14,767 nucleotides of DNA. It comes from an uncultured Clostridia bacterium (GTDB lineage Bacteria > Bacillota_A > Clostridia > Christensenellales > Aristaeellaceae). A model generated the notes under the pieces. The model made no database searches and was not told the DNA's origin. It saw nothing but the letters and a program-made list of their open reading frames with translations. The stretch covers positions 1 to 14,767 of the forward strand of contig CAMBWJ010000014.1 of assembly GCA_945871545.1 (NCBI GenBank), written 5' to 3'. Position numbers and translations under genes: made by a program. Below are positions 1 through 7,144 of this stretch, piece after piece; the stretch's first letter is position 1, and each line of letters begins with the position of its first letter.

Positions 1-815
1 CGGATCTCGTAGGATCTGGACAGATAGAAGCTTTCGCGGTCGTTAAGGCAGGCCGCCCAGGTGTTCCAGTCCGCGCTTTTGCTCTCGCGCAGGGTGATGG
101 CGATCATCTTCATTTCCGGATAGGTCGCAAGAACCTTGTCGCTCAGCGCGCGATACTTCTCAGTATCCAGCTCGCCGGAGCTGACGTCCACATCCACGCT
201 GATGCCGAGGGACTTCTGAACGTCCTCCTCGTTGGCGATGGCGACATCCACGTACTTCGCCAGCTCGCGCATGACCTCCTCGGCCTTCTTGCCGTACTTC
301 CACAGGTTCTTGCGGTAGTTCAGATCGCAGGATACGGTGATTCCGTGCGCCTTCGCATAGCGGACGGACTGCAGGCTCAGCTCCATGGCCGTCTCCGAGA
401 TCGCCGGGGTAATGCCCGTGATGTGGAACCAGTCGACGCCCTCAAAGACCTTGTCCCAGTTCACGCTGTCGGGCGCCGCAACCGCAATGGCGGAGTATGC
501 CCGGTCGTATACGACCTTGCTGGGCAGCTGGTTCGCACCGGCCTCCAGGAAGTAGATGCCCATGCGTCCGGGACCGCGCTGAATCTTCTTCGTGTTCACG
601 CCGAACTTGCGCAGCTCCTTTACGCACTCGTCGCCCAGCGCATTCTCGGGAAGAACGGTAAAATAGTCCACATCCTGATCGTAGTTCGCCAGCGACACAG
701 CCACATTCGCCTCGCCGCCGCCGAAGGTTGCCTCCAGCATGTTGCTCTGGAAAAAGCGCTCGTGGCCGGGCGTGCGCAGGCGCAGCATGATTTCTCCAAA
801 CGTCAGATAGCGCAT
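1..815 (-). CDS. kdgK: 2-keto-3-deoxygluconate (KDG) kinase, PfkB family, 3' end cut by window edge
   Basis: This cytoplasmic sugar-acid kinase is predicted to phosphorylate KDG to KDPG with ATP, feeding the aldolase encoded just upstream. The visible 271 residues start [13 protein letters not shown]. They carry the N-terminal PfkB signature [11 protein letters not shown] at about residues 31-41 and the stretch DLNYRKNLW at about 164-172, which is typical of KDG kinases within PfkB. The C-terminal signature with the catalytic Asp (DTxGAGD) would lie beyond the left edge, so activity cannot be confirmed. A purine-rich GAAGGAAA (821-828) sits 5 nt before the ATG. The gene is 34 nt downstream of the aldolase and is the last visible gene of the leftward operon. 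Another PfkB sugar kinase is possible, but the aldolase and dehydratase nearby favour KDG. Confidence 0.88.
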   Translation of the reverse strand, partial: MRYLTFGEIMLRLRTPGHERFFQSNMLEATFGGGEANVAVSLANYDQDVDYFTVLPENALGDECVKELRKFGVNTKKIQRGPGRMGIYFLEAGANQLPSKVVYDRAYSAIAVAAPDSVNWDKVFEGVDWFHITGITPAISETAMELSLQSVRYAKAHGITVSCDLNYRKNLWKYGKKAEEVMRELAKYVDVAIANEEDVQKSLGISVDVDVSSGELDTEKYRALSDKVLATYPEMKMIAITLRESKSADWNTWAACLNDRESFYLSRSYEI

Positions 816-849
816 GATTGTTTCCTTCTTTCCCTTTTTTTATTCTGAA

Positions 850-1806
850 TTATTTTTGCAGCAGGTGAATCGCGAAGCCGCCGAACTCGCCGGTCAGGTA
901 GACGGCCGTCATCCTGTCGCCCTTGTACTTCGCGGTCGCGGGATCCACCTTGAAATTCTTCTTTTCCAGCTCGGCAATCGCCATCGGGACGGAGTTGGTG
1001 CGAATGGCAATGTGGCCCTTCTCCCCCAGATAGTTGCTCTTCATGACCTCGATCCTCTCCGATGCGAAGTTGGAGGAGTTGCCCATCTTCACCGGGAAGC
1101 CGAAGGCGCTGTTCAGCAGATCGCAGACGCTTTTGGAGGCGTCCGCATCGGGCGTATTGATTCCCACGTGGGCAAGCTCGAAGCCGATCATGCTCCTGCG
1201 CGCAGCTGCGCAGAGCGCGGTGATCTTCTCAAAGTTGTGCGCGCTGATGTCCGCCTTCGTGCAGACCCAGCTGCCGCCGATGGCATGAATGAAGGGCGCC
1301 GAGATGTACTCTCCGCAGTTCGCCTCATTGACGCCGCCGGTGGGAATGAAGCGGATCCCGCCGAACGGGCCGGACAGCGCCTTCATGGCCGTAAGTCCGC
1401 CGTACACGCTCGCGGGGAAGAACTTGACCACCTTCAGCCCCAGCTTCATCGCGGCCATGATTTCGGTCGGCGTCACGCAGCCGGGAACCACCGCGATCTC
1501 GTTTTCCACGCACCATCTCACGACTTCCTCGTCGAAGCCCGGAGAAACAATGAACTTTGCGCCCGCCGCAACCGCGCGCTTGCACTGTTCAAGCGTAATG
1601 ACCGTGCCCGCGCCCACCAGCATCTCCGGGCACTGCTCCGCAACCAGCCGGATGGAGTCCGCCGCAGCAGCCGTGCGGAAAGTGATCTCCATGACGTCGA
1701 CGCCGCCCGCAAGCATCGCCTGCGCCGTAGGTACGGCATCCGCCGCGTTTTCCAAAACCACAACCGGAACCAGGCCGGAAGCAGCCAATCTCTCCTTCGT
1801 ATTCAT
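850..1806 (-). CDS. eda: KDPG aldolase (Eda-type) fused to a C-terminal VOC/glyoxalase-like domain
   Basis: The protein is predicted to cleave 2-keto-3-deoxy-6-phosphogluconate to pyruvate and glyceraldehyde-3-phosphate. Its 318 residues fall in two parts. Residues 1-205 are a class I KDPG/KHG aldolase: Glu40 in EITFRT, GAGTV at 65-69, the Schiff-base lysine K128 in VKFFPAS, and phosphate-binding PTGGV at 155-159. Residues from about 208 to 318 are an extra domain starting FELAHVGINTPD, with a HIAIRT strand near 265-270 and YLTGEFGGFAI near the end, as in the VOC (glyoxalase/bleomycin-resistance) fold. Ordinary Eda is about 205-215 residues, so this is a fusion. An upstream ATG at 1848 would overlap the cyclase gene. 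The ATG at 1806 follows GGAGG by 8 nt and is preferred. The aldolase half is confident; the VOC assignment is moderate. Confidence 0.9.
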   Translation of the reverse strand: MNTKERLAASGLVPVVVLENAADAVPTAQAMLAGGVDVMEITFRTAAAADSIRLVAEQCPEMLVGAGTVITLEQCKRAVAAGAKFIVSPGFDEEVVRWCVENEIAVVPGCVTPTEIMAAMKLGLKVVKFFPASVYGGLTAMKALSGPFGGIRFIPTGGVNEANCGEYISAPFIHAIGGSWVCTKADISAHNFEKITALCAAARRSMIGFELAHVGINTPDADASKSVCDLLNSAFGFPVKMGNSSNFASERIEVMKSNYLGEKGHIAIRTNSVPMAIAELEKKNFKVDPATAKYKGDRMTAVYLTGEFGGFAIHLLQK

Positions 1807-1814
1807 CTGTCTTG

Positions 1815-1819
1815 CCTCC
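1815..1819 (-). promoter_or_regulatory. Ribosome binding site that sets the aldolase start
   Basis: A perfect GGAGG on the minus strand lies 8 nt before the ATG at 1806. The alternative in-frame ATG at 1848 has no comparable site and would add 14 residues not expected in KDPG aldolases. This site therefore decides the start. Confidence 0.75.
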
Positions 1820-1837
1820 TGCATCAGAAATTCAAAT

Positions 1838-2419
1838 TCAATCCTCAATCAGAACCGCTCTCGCGGGCGCGCCGTCGCTGCCGCCGAAATTCACGGGGAA
1901 CGCAATCAGCCGGTATTCTCCGTCCGGGACATGCTCCAGTGTGACGTTTTCCACAATGCCCACATCCGCCAGCAGCAGCGCGCGATGGATCGCCTTCTCG
2001 TTGTCCAGCGGAGCCGGGCTCCAACCGTCCGTGACCAGGCAGCGCACGCCGCAGTCGATGATGTATCGGGCCGCCTCCTCCGTCAGATAGGTGAATCCGC
2101 CGCCGTGCATCGCCAGCCGCTCGGCGCCTTCGATCTTCCCCTTGAGATCCGCCGCCGTGAGCAGGCAGTGCTCCGGGAACGTCACCACGCGGCAGGGGCC
2201 GTAGTAGATGTTCAGATCCATCTCGCCGATGCCCGTGCCACCGGTCACAAAGTGGCGCTTGGCGTCCACGTGCGTGCCGGCGTGCGTGTTCGTCGTGATC
2301 CATGAAAAATTGCTCTCGTCGCCGCGCTCGGTAAAGCAGACCTGCTTGAACACCGTTTCCGGCGCAGTGGGATACTTCGGCGCGCTCTCAATCGGCCTGG
2401 AAATATCAATGATGCGCAT
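1838..2419 (-). CDS. Cyclase-family metal-dependent hydrolase (kynurenine formamidase-like fold)
   Basis: The 193-residue protein belongs to the cyclase family (PF04199), whose known members are metal-dependent hydrolases such as bacterial kynurenine formamidase and isatin hydrolase. The family metal-binding motif is seen as HAGTHVDAKRH at residues 46-56: H46, H50, D52 and H56. The usual Pro after Asp-x is replaced by Lys. The C-terminal half has the family pattern HRALLLADVGIVENV, then RLIAFPVNFGG and SDGAPARAVLI. Its ATG overlaps the permease stop codon by one base (TAATG), so translation is probably coupled. No tryptophan or kynurenine gene is nearby. Sitting between a sugar-acid transporter and KDG/KDPG enzymes, it could hydrolyse a lactone, ester or amide of the imported compound. 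That role is inference only; the family call is firm. Confidence 0.82.
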   Translation of the reverse strand: MRIIDISRPIESAPKYPTAPETVFKQVCFTERGDESNFSWITTNTHAGTHVDAKRHFVTGGTGIGEMDLNIYYGPCRVVTFPEHCLLTAADLKGKIEGAERLAMHGGGFTYLTEEAARYIIDCGVRCLVTDGWSPAPLDNEKAIHRALLLADVGIVENVTLEHVPDGEYRLIAFPVNFGGSDGAPARAVLIED

Positions 2420-3369
2420 TATACTCTCACCTTGCTCTCTCTTGCATACAGCATAATCAACAGAAGAATCAGCGCGCCCTGGCCCACCTGGCGGAAGCCC
2501 TCGGACATTCGCAGAATCTGCAGGAAGTCCTGGAATACGATCATAATCAGCGCGCCGACCGCGGAGCCGAGATAGCCGCCCTTGCCGCCGTTGATCGAGG
2601 TGCCGCCGATGATGACCGATGCGATCACCGCCGTGTCGTACTTCAGGCCCGCATCCATGTAGCTCTCACCGGTATAGCCGATCAGGAAGAAGCCGGTGAT
2701 GCATGCGACCAGTGCGGAAATGAGATAGACGGAGAAAATGATCTTTTTCGTGTCGATGCCCGAAAAGCGGGAGGTTGTATTGCTGCTGCCCACCGCGTAG
2801 ATCTTGCGTCCGTAGGGCGTAAAGCGCAATGTGATGATCGCAATCGCCGCCAGTATGACCCAGACGATGACGATGCAGGGGATCGGGCCGATGGAGCCGT
2901 TTGAAATGCCGTAGATGAACGGCGCGGAATAGCCCTTCGGTGTGCCCTTCGTCCAGATCGTATAGGCGCCGCGCACCACGGTGCCCAGTCCCAGCGTCAT
3001 GATGAAGGCCGGAATGCGAAGGATGCACACGCCCACGCCGTTCAGGATGCCGACGGAGACCGCAAGGATCAGGCAGGCCAGAATCGCCTTCGGGATGCCC
3101 GCATTCGAGTTGTTCATGTACTGTGCCGCCAGAATATAGGAGAACGAAATCGTATACGGGATGGAAAGGTCGATGCCGCCGGAGAGGATGACGATGGTCT
3201 GCGCGATCGCCGCCATGCCCATGAACGACGCCAGCCGGAACACGCCCATCATGTGCGTCAGCTGAAGGTATGTGGGGGAATAGATCTGCGCCAGCAGAAG
3301 GATGATGACCAGAAACAGATAGACCGCATACTTATTGAAATTGGCCTTCAGATAACTTGCTGCTTTCAT
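2419..3369 (-). CDS. Sugar ABC transporter permease (RbsC/YjfF-like), second permease
   Basis: This 316-residue inner-membrane permease of the BPD_transp_2 family (CUT2 class) should form a heteromeric channel with the permease encoded just upstream. The sequence is rich in hydrophobic segments and carries the family loop near residue 65, read as LSGGIDLSIPYTISF. Most RbsC relatives have LSVG at the variable point, so the Ile-Pro marks a subtype. IIGGTSINGGKGG near the C-terminus matches the conserved GGxSxxGGxG motif. The ribosome binding site TAAGGAGG (3379-3386) contains the stop codon of the preceding permease gene, with a 9-nt spacer, which implies coupled translation. The order of binding protein, ATPase, permease, permease is that of the E. 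coli galactofuranose system YtfQ-YtfR-YtfT-YjfF. The substrate cannot be read from sequence; the locus suggests a sugar acid. Confidence 0.9.
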   Translation of the reverse strand: MKAASYLKANFNKYAVYLFLVIILLLAQIYSPTYLQLTHMMGVFRLASFMGMAAIAQTIVILSGGIDLSIPYTISFSYILAAQYMNNSNAGIPKAILACLILAVSVGILNGVGVCILRIPAFIMTLGLGTVVRGAYTIWTKGTPKGYSAPFIYGISNGSIGPIPCIVIVWVILAAIAIITLRFTPYGRKIYAVGSSNTTSRFSGIDTKKIIFSVYLISALVACITGFFLIGYTGESYMDAGLKYDTAVIASVIIGGTSINGGKGGYLGSAVGALIMIVFQDFLQILRMSEGFRQVGQGALILLLIMLYARESKVRV

Positions 3370-3383
3370 ATGCTGTTTCCTCC

Positions 3384-4376
3384 TTAGCGCTCGCGGGTGC
3401 GCGTCTCAAAGCTGCCGATCATCAGCGCAAAAATCAGGATCGCGCCCTGGCAGGCATACTGGTAATGCGTGCTGATGCCGAGCATGTTGATGATGTTGTT
3501 CACCAGATAGATGATCAGCGCGCCGCATGCCGTGCCGTAGGCCTGTCCGACCGCACCCGTCATCAGCGTTCCACCGACAACCGTGGCCGAGATGGAATAC
3601 ACCGTATAGGTGTTGCCGATGCTGGAATCGCCCGAGGCTGTGCGGCAGCTGAGATAGATGCCGCCCAGCGCGCAGAAGAGGCCGCTCAGCATGTAAGTGA
3701 TCAGCTTCGTGCGCGTCACCTTGACGCCCGTCGCATACGCGGCGCTCTCGCTGCCGCCGACCGCGCGAAGCGCATAGCCGAAGGACGTCTTGTTTGTCAC
3801 CAGAATCAGAATCACCACGGCGATGACTGCAAAGATGAAGCTCATCGGAACGGTTCTCCACAATCTCTGCGTCAGCGCCTTTGCAACCGAGGATTCAACC
3901 ACGCCGCCGGGAATCGGCATGAGCACCAGCGCGACGCCCTGAAAGATTGCCGAGGTCGCAATGGTCACGATGATCGCCGGAAGGCGGAATACGGCAACGA
4001 ACAGGCCGTTCAGCGCGCCCGCGGCAAGCCCGACCAGGATCGTGAGCGCAATCGCCAGGATCGCGCCGTTCACGCTCTGCATCTGCGTCATGATATAGAC
4101 ACTGAAGCAGTTGCCCAGCGTGACCATCGAGCCCACGGAAATATCGATGCCGCCGGTCAGGATCACCAGCATCTGTCCGAACGCCGCGAGCATCAGCGCA
4201 AACGCGCCGTTCATGACGTTGCCGTAATTGTAGATGGTGCGGAAGCTTTCATTGACAATGCTCATCACCAGAATGATCGCGATTGTAAAAGCCACGATGA
4301 AGCACTGGTGGAAATAGCGGTAGGAAAAATCCTTACCTCTCAGGCGCGGCGCCTTGATCTTTTTTTCCATGGTCAT
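3384..4376 (-). CDS. Sugar ABC transporter permease (RbsC/YtfT-like), first permease
   Basis: This 330-residue CUT2 permease is predicted to pair with the second permease and the double ATPase for import. It has a basic cytoplasmic N-terminus (KKIKAPRLRGK), then hydrophobic segments and the canonical family loop LTGGIDISVGSMVTL. VVGGTLMTGAVGQ is the C-terminal conserved glycine motif. The start shown overlaps the ATPase stop by 4 nt (ATGA). A second ATG two codons later (4370) lies 10 nt from the same GGAGGAGG and is equally plausible, giving 328 residues. Having two different permease genes with one two-domain ATPase implies a heterodimeric membrane pore, unlike the ribose system with one permease gene. 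The family is certain and the substrate unknown. Confidence 0.92.
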   Translation of the reverse strand: MTMEKKIKAPRLRGKDFSYRYFHQCFIVAFTIAIILVMSIVNESFRTIYNYGNVMNGAFALMLAAFGQMLVILTGGIDISVGSMVTLGNCFSVYIMTQMQSVNGAILAIALTILVGLAAGALNGLFVAVFRLPAIIVTIATSAIFQGVALVLMPIPGGVVESSVAKALTQRLWRTVPMSFIFAVIAVVILILVTNKTSFGYALRAVGGSESAAYATGVKVTRTKLITYMLSGLFCALGGIYLSCRTASGDSSIGNTYTVYSISATVVGGTLMTGAVGQAYGTACGALIIYLVNNIINMLGISTHYQYACQGAILIFALMIGSFETRTRER

Positions 4377-5878
4377 GCCTCCTCCGTATTCAGGCCCATC
4401 ATGCAGCGCGTGATCTTCTCCTCGGTGATGTCGGCGCCCGTCAGCTGGGCCGTCACATTGTTCTCATACATGACCAGCACGCGGTCGCTCATGCCGATTA
4501 CCTCCATCAGATCGGTGGAATACATGATGACCGTCACGCCTTCGTCGGCCAGTTCCCGCATGAGATAGTAGATCTCGCGCTTGCTGCCCACATCGATTCC
4601 CTTGGTGGGTTCATTGAACAGGATCACCTTCGGCTGGGTCGCCAGTTCCTTGGCCAGAACCACCTTCTGCTGGTTGCCGCCCGAAAGCTCTCCGGCCTCC
4701 TGCGCCATGTTGCGCATCTTGATTCTCAGTTTGTCTCTATACTGTTCAACGGTCTGCTTCTCTGCTTTCTGATCGATAAACAGGCCAAATTTCTTTCGCT
4801 TTGAAATCGAGCTGATCGCAATGTTGCTGCGAATGCTCTGCATCAGCATCAGGCCCTCCTGCTTTCTGTCTCCGGGAACCAGCGCGATGCCCGCCGCCAG
4901 TGCCCTGGGGCCCGATCTTGTATCCACGGCCTCGCCGCAGATCCTGACATTGCCCTCGTACACGCGGTGCAGTCCGGCAATGGAATTGATGAACTCCGTC
5001 TGCCCGTGGCCGGTCAGGCCGGCGATGCCGATGACCTCGCCTTTGCGGGCTCTGAAATTGATCGGTCGCGAATTCGGATGGAAGCGGTAGTTTTCCAGCT
5101 CCAGGACAACCTCGTCGCCGGACTTCTCACAGTGCGGCGGATAGATGTCCTGCAGACGCCTTCCCACCAGCATGGTGATCAGCTCATCCTCGGTCAGTCC
5201 CTGAACGGGCATGGTGCCCACCAGCTGTCCATCCTTCAGAACGGTCATGTCGTCGCCGATGGTCAGCATCTCCTCGATTCTGTGGGAGATGAAGATCACC
5301 GCCTTTCCCTCGGCGGCCAGCTTTCGTATGATCGAGAAGAGCAGCTGCACCTCATCCGTCGCCAGCGCCGAGGTGGGCTCATCCAGGATGATGACCTCCG
5401 GGTCGCGGATCAGAACCTTCAGGATTTCAACCATCTGCTTCTGACCGACGGACAGGCGATCCACGATGACCGAGGGATCGATGTTCATTTCGTATTTTTC
5501 CAGATAGTGCTTCAGAATGCGCATCTGCTCGCTGCGCCGGATGAACCCGCCCCGGGTCTTTTCCTTGCTCAGAAAGATGTTCTCAAAGACGGTGAGTTCA
5601 TTGATCTGGGTCAGTTCCTGAAACACCATTGCGATGCCGGCATTCTGGGAATCCGTAGGCGTATTAAAACGGACCTGCTCGCCCTTGTAGGTGATCGTTC
5701 CCTTATCCGGGACATAGACACCGGACAGGATTTTCAAAATGGTACTTTTACCCGCGCCGTTTTCTCCGGCCAGTACATGCACCTTGCCGCGTTCGCAGGA
5801 AAAGCTCACATCGTTGAGTGCCGTTACGCCCGCGAACTGCTTGGTGATATGCTCCATGCTCAGAATACAGTCCGACAT
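4373..5878 (-). CDS. Sugar ABC transporter ATPase with two nucleotide-binding domains (RbsA/MglA/YtfR-like)
   Basis: This 501-residue cytoplasmic protein powers the CUT2 importer. Domain 1 has Walker A GENGAGKS (38-45), signature LSVGQ (142-146), Walker B VIILDEP (162-168) and the switch His in FISHR (H199). Domain 2 has the degenerate P-loop GLTGHGQT (287-294) usual for this family, signature LSGGNQQ (398-404), and a Walker B read as VILFNEP, where N422 replaces the usual Asp. The H-loop His is also replaced (MYSTDL). Domain 2 is therefore probably catalytically weak, with domain 1 doing the hydrolysis. The ATG at 5878 follows GGAGG by 7 nt; an ATG at 5917 would begin inside the upstream hairpin and has no such site. 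The 3' end overlaps the next permease by 4 nt. Confidence 0.93.
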   Translation of the reverse strand: MSDCILSMEHITKQFAGVTALNDVSFSCERGKVHVLAGENGAGKSTILKILSGVYVPDKGTITYKGEQVRFNTPTDSQNAGIAMVFQELTQINELTVFENIFLSKEKTRGGFIRRSEQMRILKHYLEKYEMNIDPSVIVDRLSVGQKQMVEILKVLIRDPEVIILDEPTSALATDEVQLLFSIIRKLAAEGKAVIFISHRIEEMLTIGDDMTVLKDGQLVGTMPVQGLTEDELITMLVGRRLQDIYPPHCEKSGDEVVLELENYRFHPNSRPINFRARKGEVIGIAGLTGHGQTEFINSIAGLHRVYEGNVRICGEAVDTRSGPRALAAGIALVPGDRKQEGLMLMQSIRSNIAISSISKRKKFGLFIDQKAEKQTVEQYRDKLRIKMRNMAQEAGELSGGNQQKVVLAKELATQPKVILFNEPTKGIDVGSKREIYYLMRELADEGVTVIMYSTDLMEVIGMSDRVLVMYENNVTAQLTGADITEEKITRCMMGLNTEEA

Positions 5879-5885
5879 GCTCAAT

Positions 5886-5890
5886 CCTCC
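5886..5890 (-). promoter_or_regulatory. Ribosome binding site that sets the ABC ATPase start
   Basis: GGAGG on the minus strand lies 7 nt before the ATG at 5878. It supports the short MSDCILSMEH start, which also matches where RbsA-type ATPases normally begin. Confidence 0.75.
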
Positions 5891-5911
5891 ATTATTGTCA
5901 GCTCCGTTATA

Positions 5912-5943
5912 ATTCAAGCCCTCAGTAAACCGAGGGCTTGAAT
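5912..5943 (-). terminator. Intergenic hairpin between binding-protein and ATPase genes (attenuator or mRNA-stabilising)
   Basis: A perfect 12-bp inverted repeat (ATTCAAGCCCTC / GAGGGCTTGAAT) with an 8-nt loop lies 20 nt after the binding-protein stop. On the leftward transcript it is followed by TATAACGG, with no U-run, so it is unlikely to be an efficient intrinsic terminator. In sugar ABC operons such hairpins commonly protect the highly expressed binding-protein mRNA or cause partial termination. That explains a high ratio of binding protein to membrane parts. The structure is seen directly; the role is inferred. Confidence 0.7.
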
Positions 5944-5963
5944 CTCTCTACATGTGATGGAAA

Positions 5964-6983
5964 TCAGGATACCGCGAACAGCTTGGCCAGATTTTCCTCG
6001 GTCAGACGGGTGCCGCCCCAGTAGGAATCCGGCAGGTCCGGGCGATAGTAATCGTTGATGTTCTCGGAAGTGATGATGTCCATATCCATTGCGGACTGGT
6101 CGAACACAACTTCCTTGCCGTCCAGAGCATCGATCAGAACGTTCAGAGCATCCACAACCATTGCGCAGTCATAGACGGGAGCCACGGAATCGAACTTGTC
6201 GACACCTGCATACTTCAGCCAGGAGGCCATGAAGCCGTTGCCGGACTCACCGGACATCGGAACCAGCGGACGGCCCGCCGCCACGAAGGCGTCGATCGCG
6301 CCCTGGGTCATGGCACCGCCCTGAGACCACACGCCGTCGATCTCCGGATTCGCGGAGAGCAGGGACTCGGTCGCAGCCTTGCCGTCTGCATAGTCCCAGT
6401 TGCCGTAGGCTTCGCCCACGATCTCGATCTCGGGATACTGGTCGAAGACGGACTTCGCGCCCTCCCAGCGGCCCGCGCAGATCGGGTTGCCGGCCACGCC
6501 CTGCAGGACGATGATCTTGCCCTTGCCTTCCAGCGCTTCAACCAGGAATTCGGCGCCGATGCGGCCGAAGTCGAAGTCGGACTGGTTGACCTTCGCGACC
6601 ACGTTGTCGGTGGTGGGCAGCGCGTTGAAGGCGACAACCTTGATGCCCATGTCCATGGCCTCTTCGATCGTGGCGTTCAGCGCGGTGTCGTTCTGAACTG
6701 CGATCAGGATGCCGTCAACGCCCTTGGCGATCAGGTCCTGCATATCGGAGATCTGCTTGGAAGCGTCCGCATCCGCGTTGGTCTCGTAGTACTCGGAAAT
6801 CACACCGGATTCCTTCAGTGCGTCGCAGGCCTGTTCAAACTCGGCGACCATCTGGAATCTCCAGGTCTCACCCAGAGAGTTGTTGCACAGAGCAATCTTG
6901 TAGCCCTGGCCGTCCGCAAGTGCGGCGGCGCCGATGGAGAGAACCATTGCGATCACCAGTGCGAGAGTGAAGAGTTTCTTCAT
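5964..6983 (-). CDS. Sugar ABC transporter substrate-binding protein (Peripla_BP_4 type)
   Basis: The 339-residue exported protein should capture the substrate for the ABC importer. A signal peptide is clear: MKK, a hydrophobic core (LFTLALVIAMVLSIG), then AALA|DGQ, with cleavage expected after about residue 23. There is no lipobox cysteine, which is unusual if the cell is a monoderm Firmicute. The mature part begins YKIALCNNSLGETWRFQM and has the Peripla_BP_4 pattern (DLIAKGVDGILIA, MGIKVVAFN, GKGKIIVLQG, GNWDYADGKAA). The ending DYYRPDLPDSYW is seen in some sugar-acid or sugar CUT2 binding proteins. The ATG at 6983 has a perfect AAGGAGGT site at 7 nt. An in-frame extension to 7151 crosses the promoter region and is rejected. 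This is the first gene of the leftward operon. Confidence 0.93.
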   Translation of the reverse strand: MKKLFTLALVIAMVLSIGAAALADGQGYKIALCNNSLGETWRFQMVAEFEQACDALKESGVISEYYETNADADASKQISDMQDLIAKGVDGILIAVQNDTALNATIEEAMDMGIKVVAFNALPTTDNVVAKVNQSDFDFGRIGAEFLVEALEGKGKIIVLQGVAGNPICAGRWEGAKSVFDQYPEIEIVGEAYGNWDYADGKAATESLLSANPEIDGVWSQGGAMTQGAIDAFVAAGRPLVPMSGESGNGFMASWLKYAGVDKFDSVAPVYDCAMVVDALNVLIDALDGKEVVFDQSAMDMDIITSENINDYYRPDLPDSYWGGTRLTEENLAKLFAVS

Positions 6984-6990
6984 AGATACA

Positions 6991-6998
6991 ACCTCCTT
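6991..6998 (-). promoter_or_regulatory. Strong ribosome binding site for the binding-protein gene
   Basis: AAGGAGGT on the minus strand, 7 nt before the ATG at 6983, is close to an ideal Shine-Dalgarno sequence. It fits a binding protein made in large amounts and fixes the start. Confidence 0.85.
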
Positions 6999-7060
6999 GT
7001 CGTTTTTGTGGGCACTTGCCCTCAGACAGTGCAAGAATATCACGGAAAAAGAATTCCGTA

Positions 7061-7074
7061 CATCAAATCTGATG
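7061..7074. promoter_or_regulatory. Short inverted repeat CATCA-N4-TGATG in control region
   Basis: A perfect 5-bp inverted repeat with a 4-nt spacer lies between the first and second direct repeats, upstream of the binding-protein gene. It could be a half of a repressor or catabolite-control site, but it is too short to assign. Confidence 0.25.
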
Positions 7075-7114
7075 CATAAAACATACAATATCTTACGAAA
7101 ATATATCACATAAT

Positions 7115-7144
7115 TTGAATTCCTACCACCCGACGTGGTAGAAT
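7115..7144 (+). promoter_or_regulatory. Predicted sigma-A-type promoter for the sensor operon
   Basis: TTGAAT (7115-7120) and TAGAAT (7139-7144) are separated by 18 nt. TGG directly precedes the -10 hexamer, giving an extended -10. Transcription would start near 7151, about 40-50 nt before the first gene. For the leftward operon only weak matches were found. One is TGATATTCT on the minus strand near 7034-7042 with no good -35, which would suit an activator-dependent promoter. Confidence 0.55.
7123..7141. promoter_or_regulatory. Inverted repeat CTACCAC-N5-GTGGTAG in the promoter spacer, candidate operator
   Basis: A perfect 7-bp inverted repeat with spacer CCGAC occupies the -35/-10 spacer of the rightward promoter and runs into the -10 hexamer. 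Its GC content stands out from the AT-rich surroundings. Its position is that of a repressor operator, or of a dimeric regulator acting on both operons. As RNA it would be upstream of the predicted start, so an RNA role in the rightward transcript is unlikely. Confidence 0.5.

Noticed and set aside
814..1944. A 376-codon open frame on the plus strand opposite the aldolase
   Set aside because: The aldolase on the minus strand has catalytic residues and a ribosome site; the plus-strand product is Arg/His-rich with no motif.
5911..5944. Strong rho-independent terminator ending the transcript after the binding-protein gene
   Set aside because: The stem is perfect but lacks a U-run on either strand, and the downstream genes are close and functionally linked; it is listed as an attenuator or stabiliser instead.
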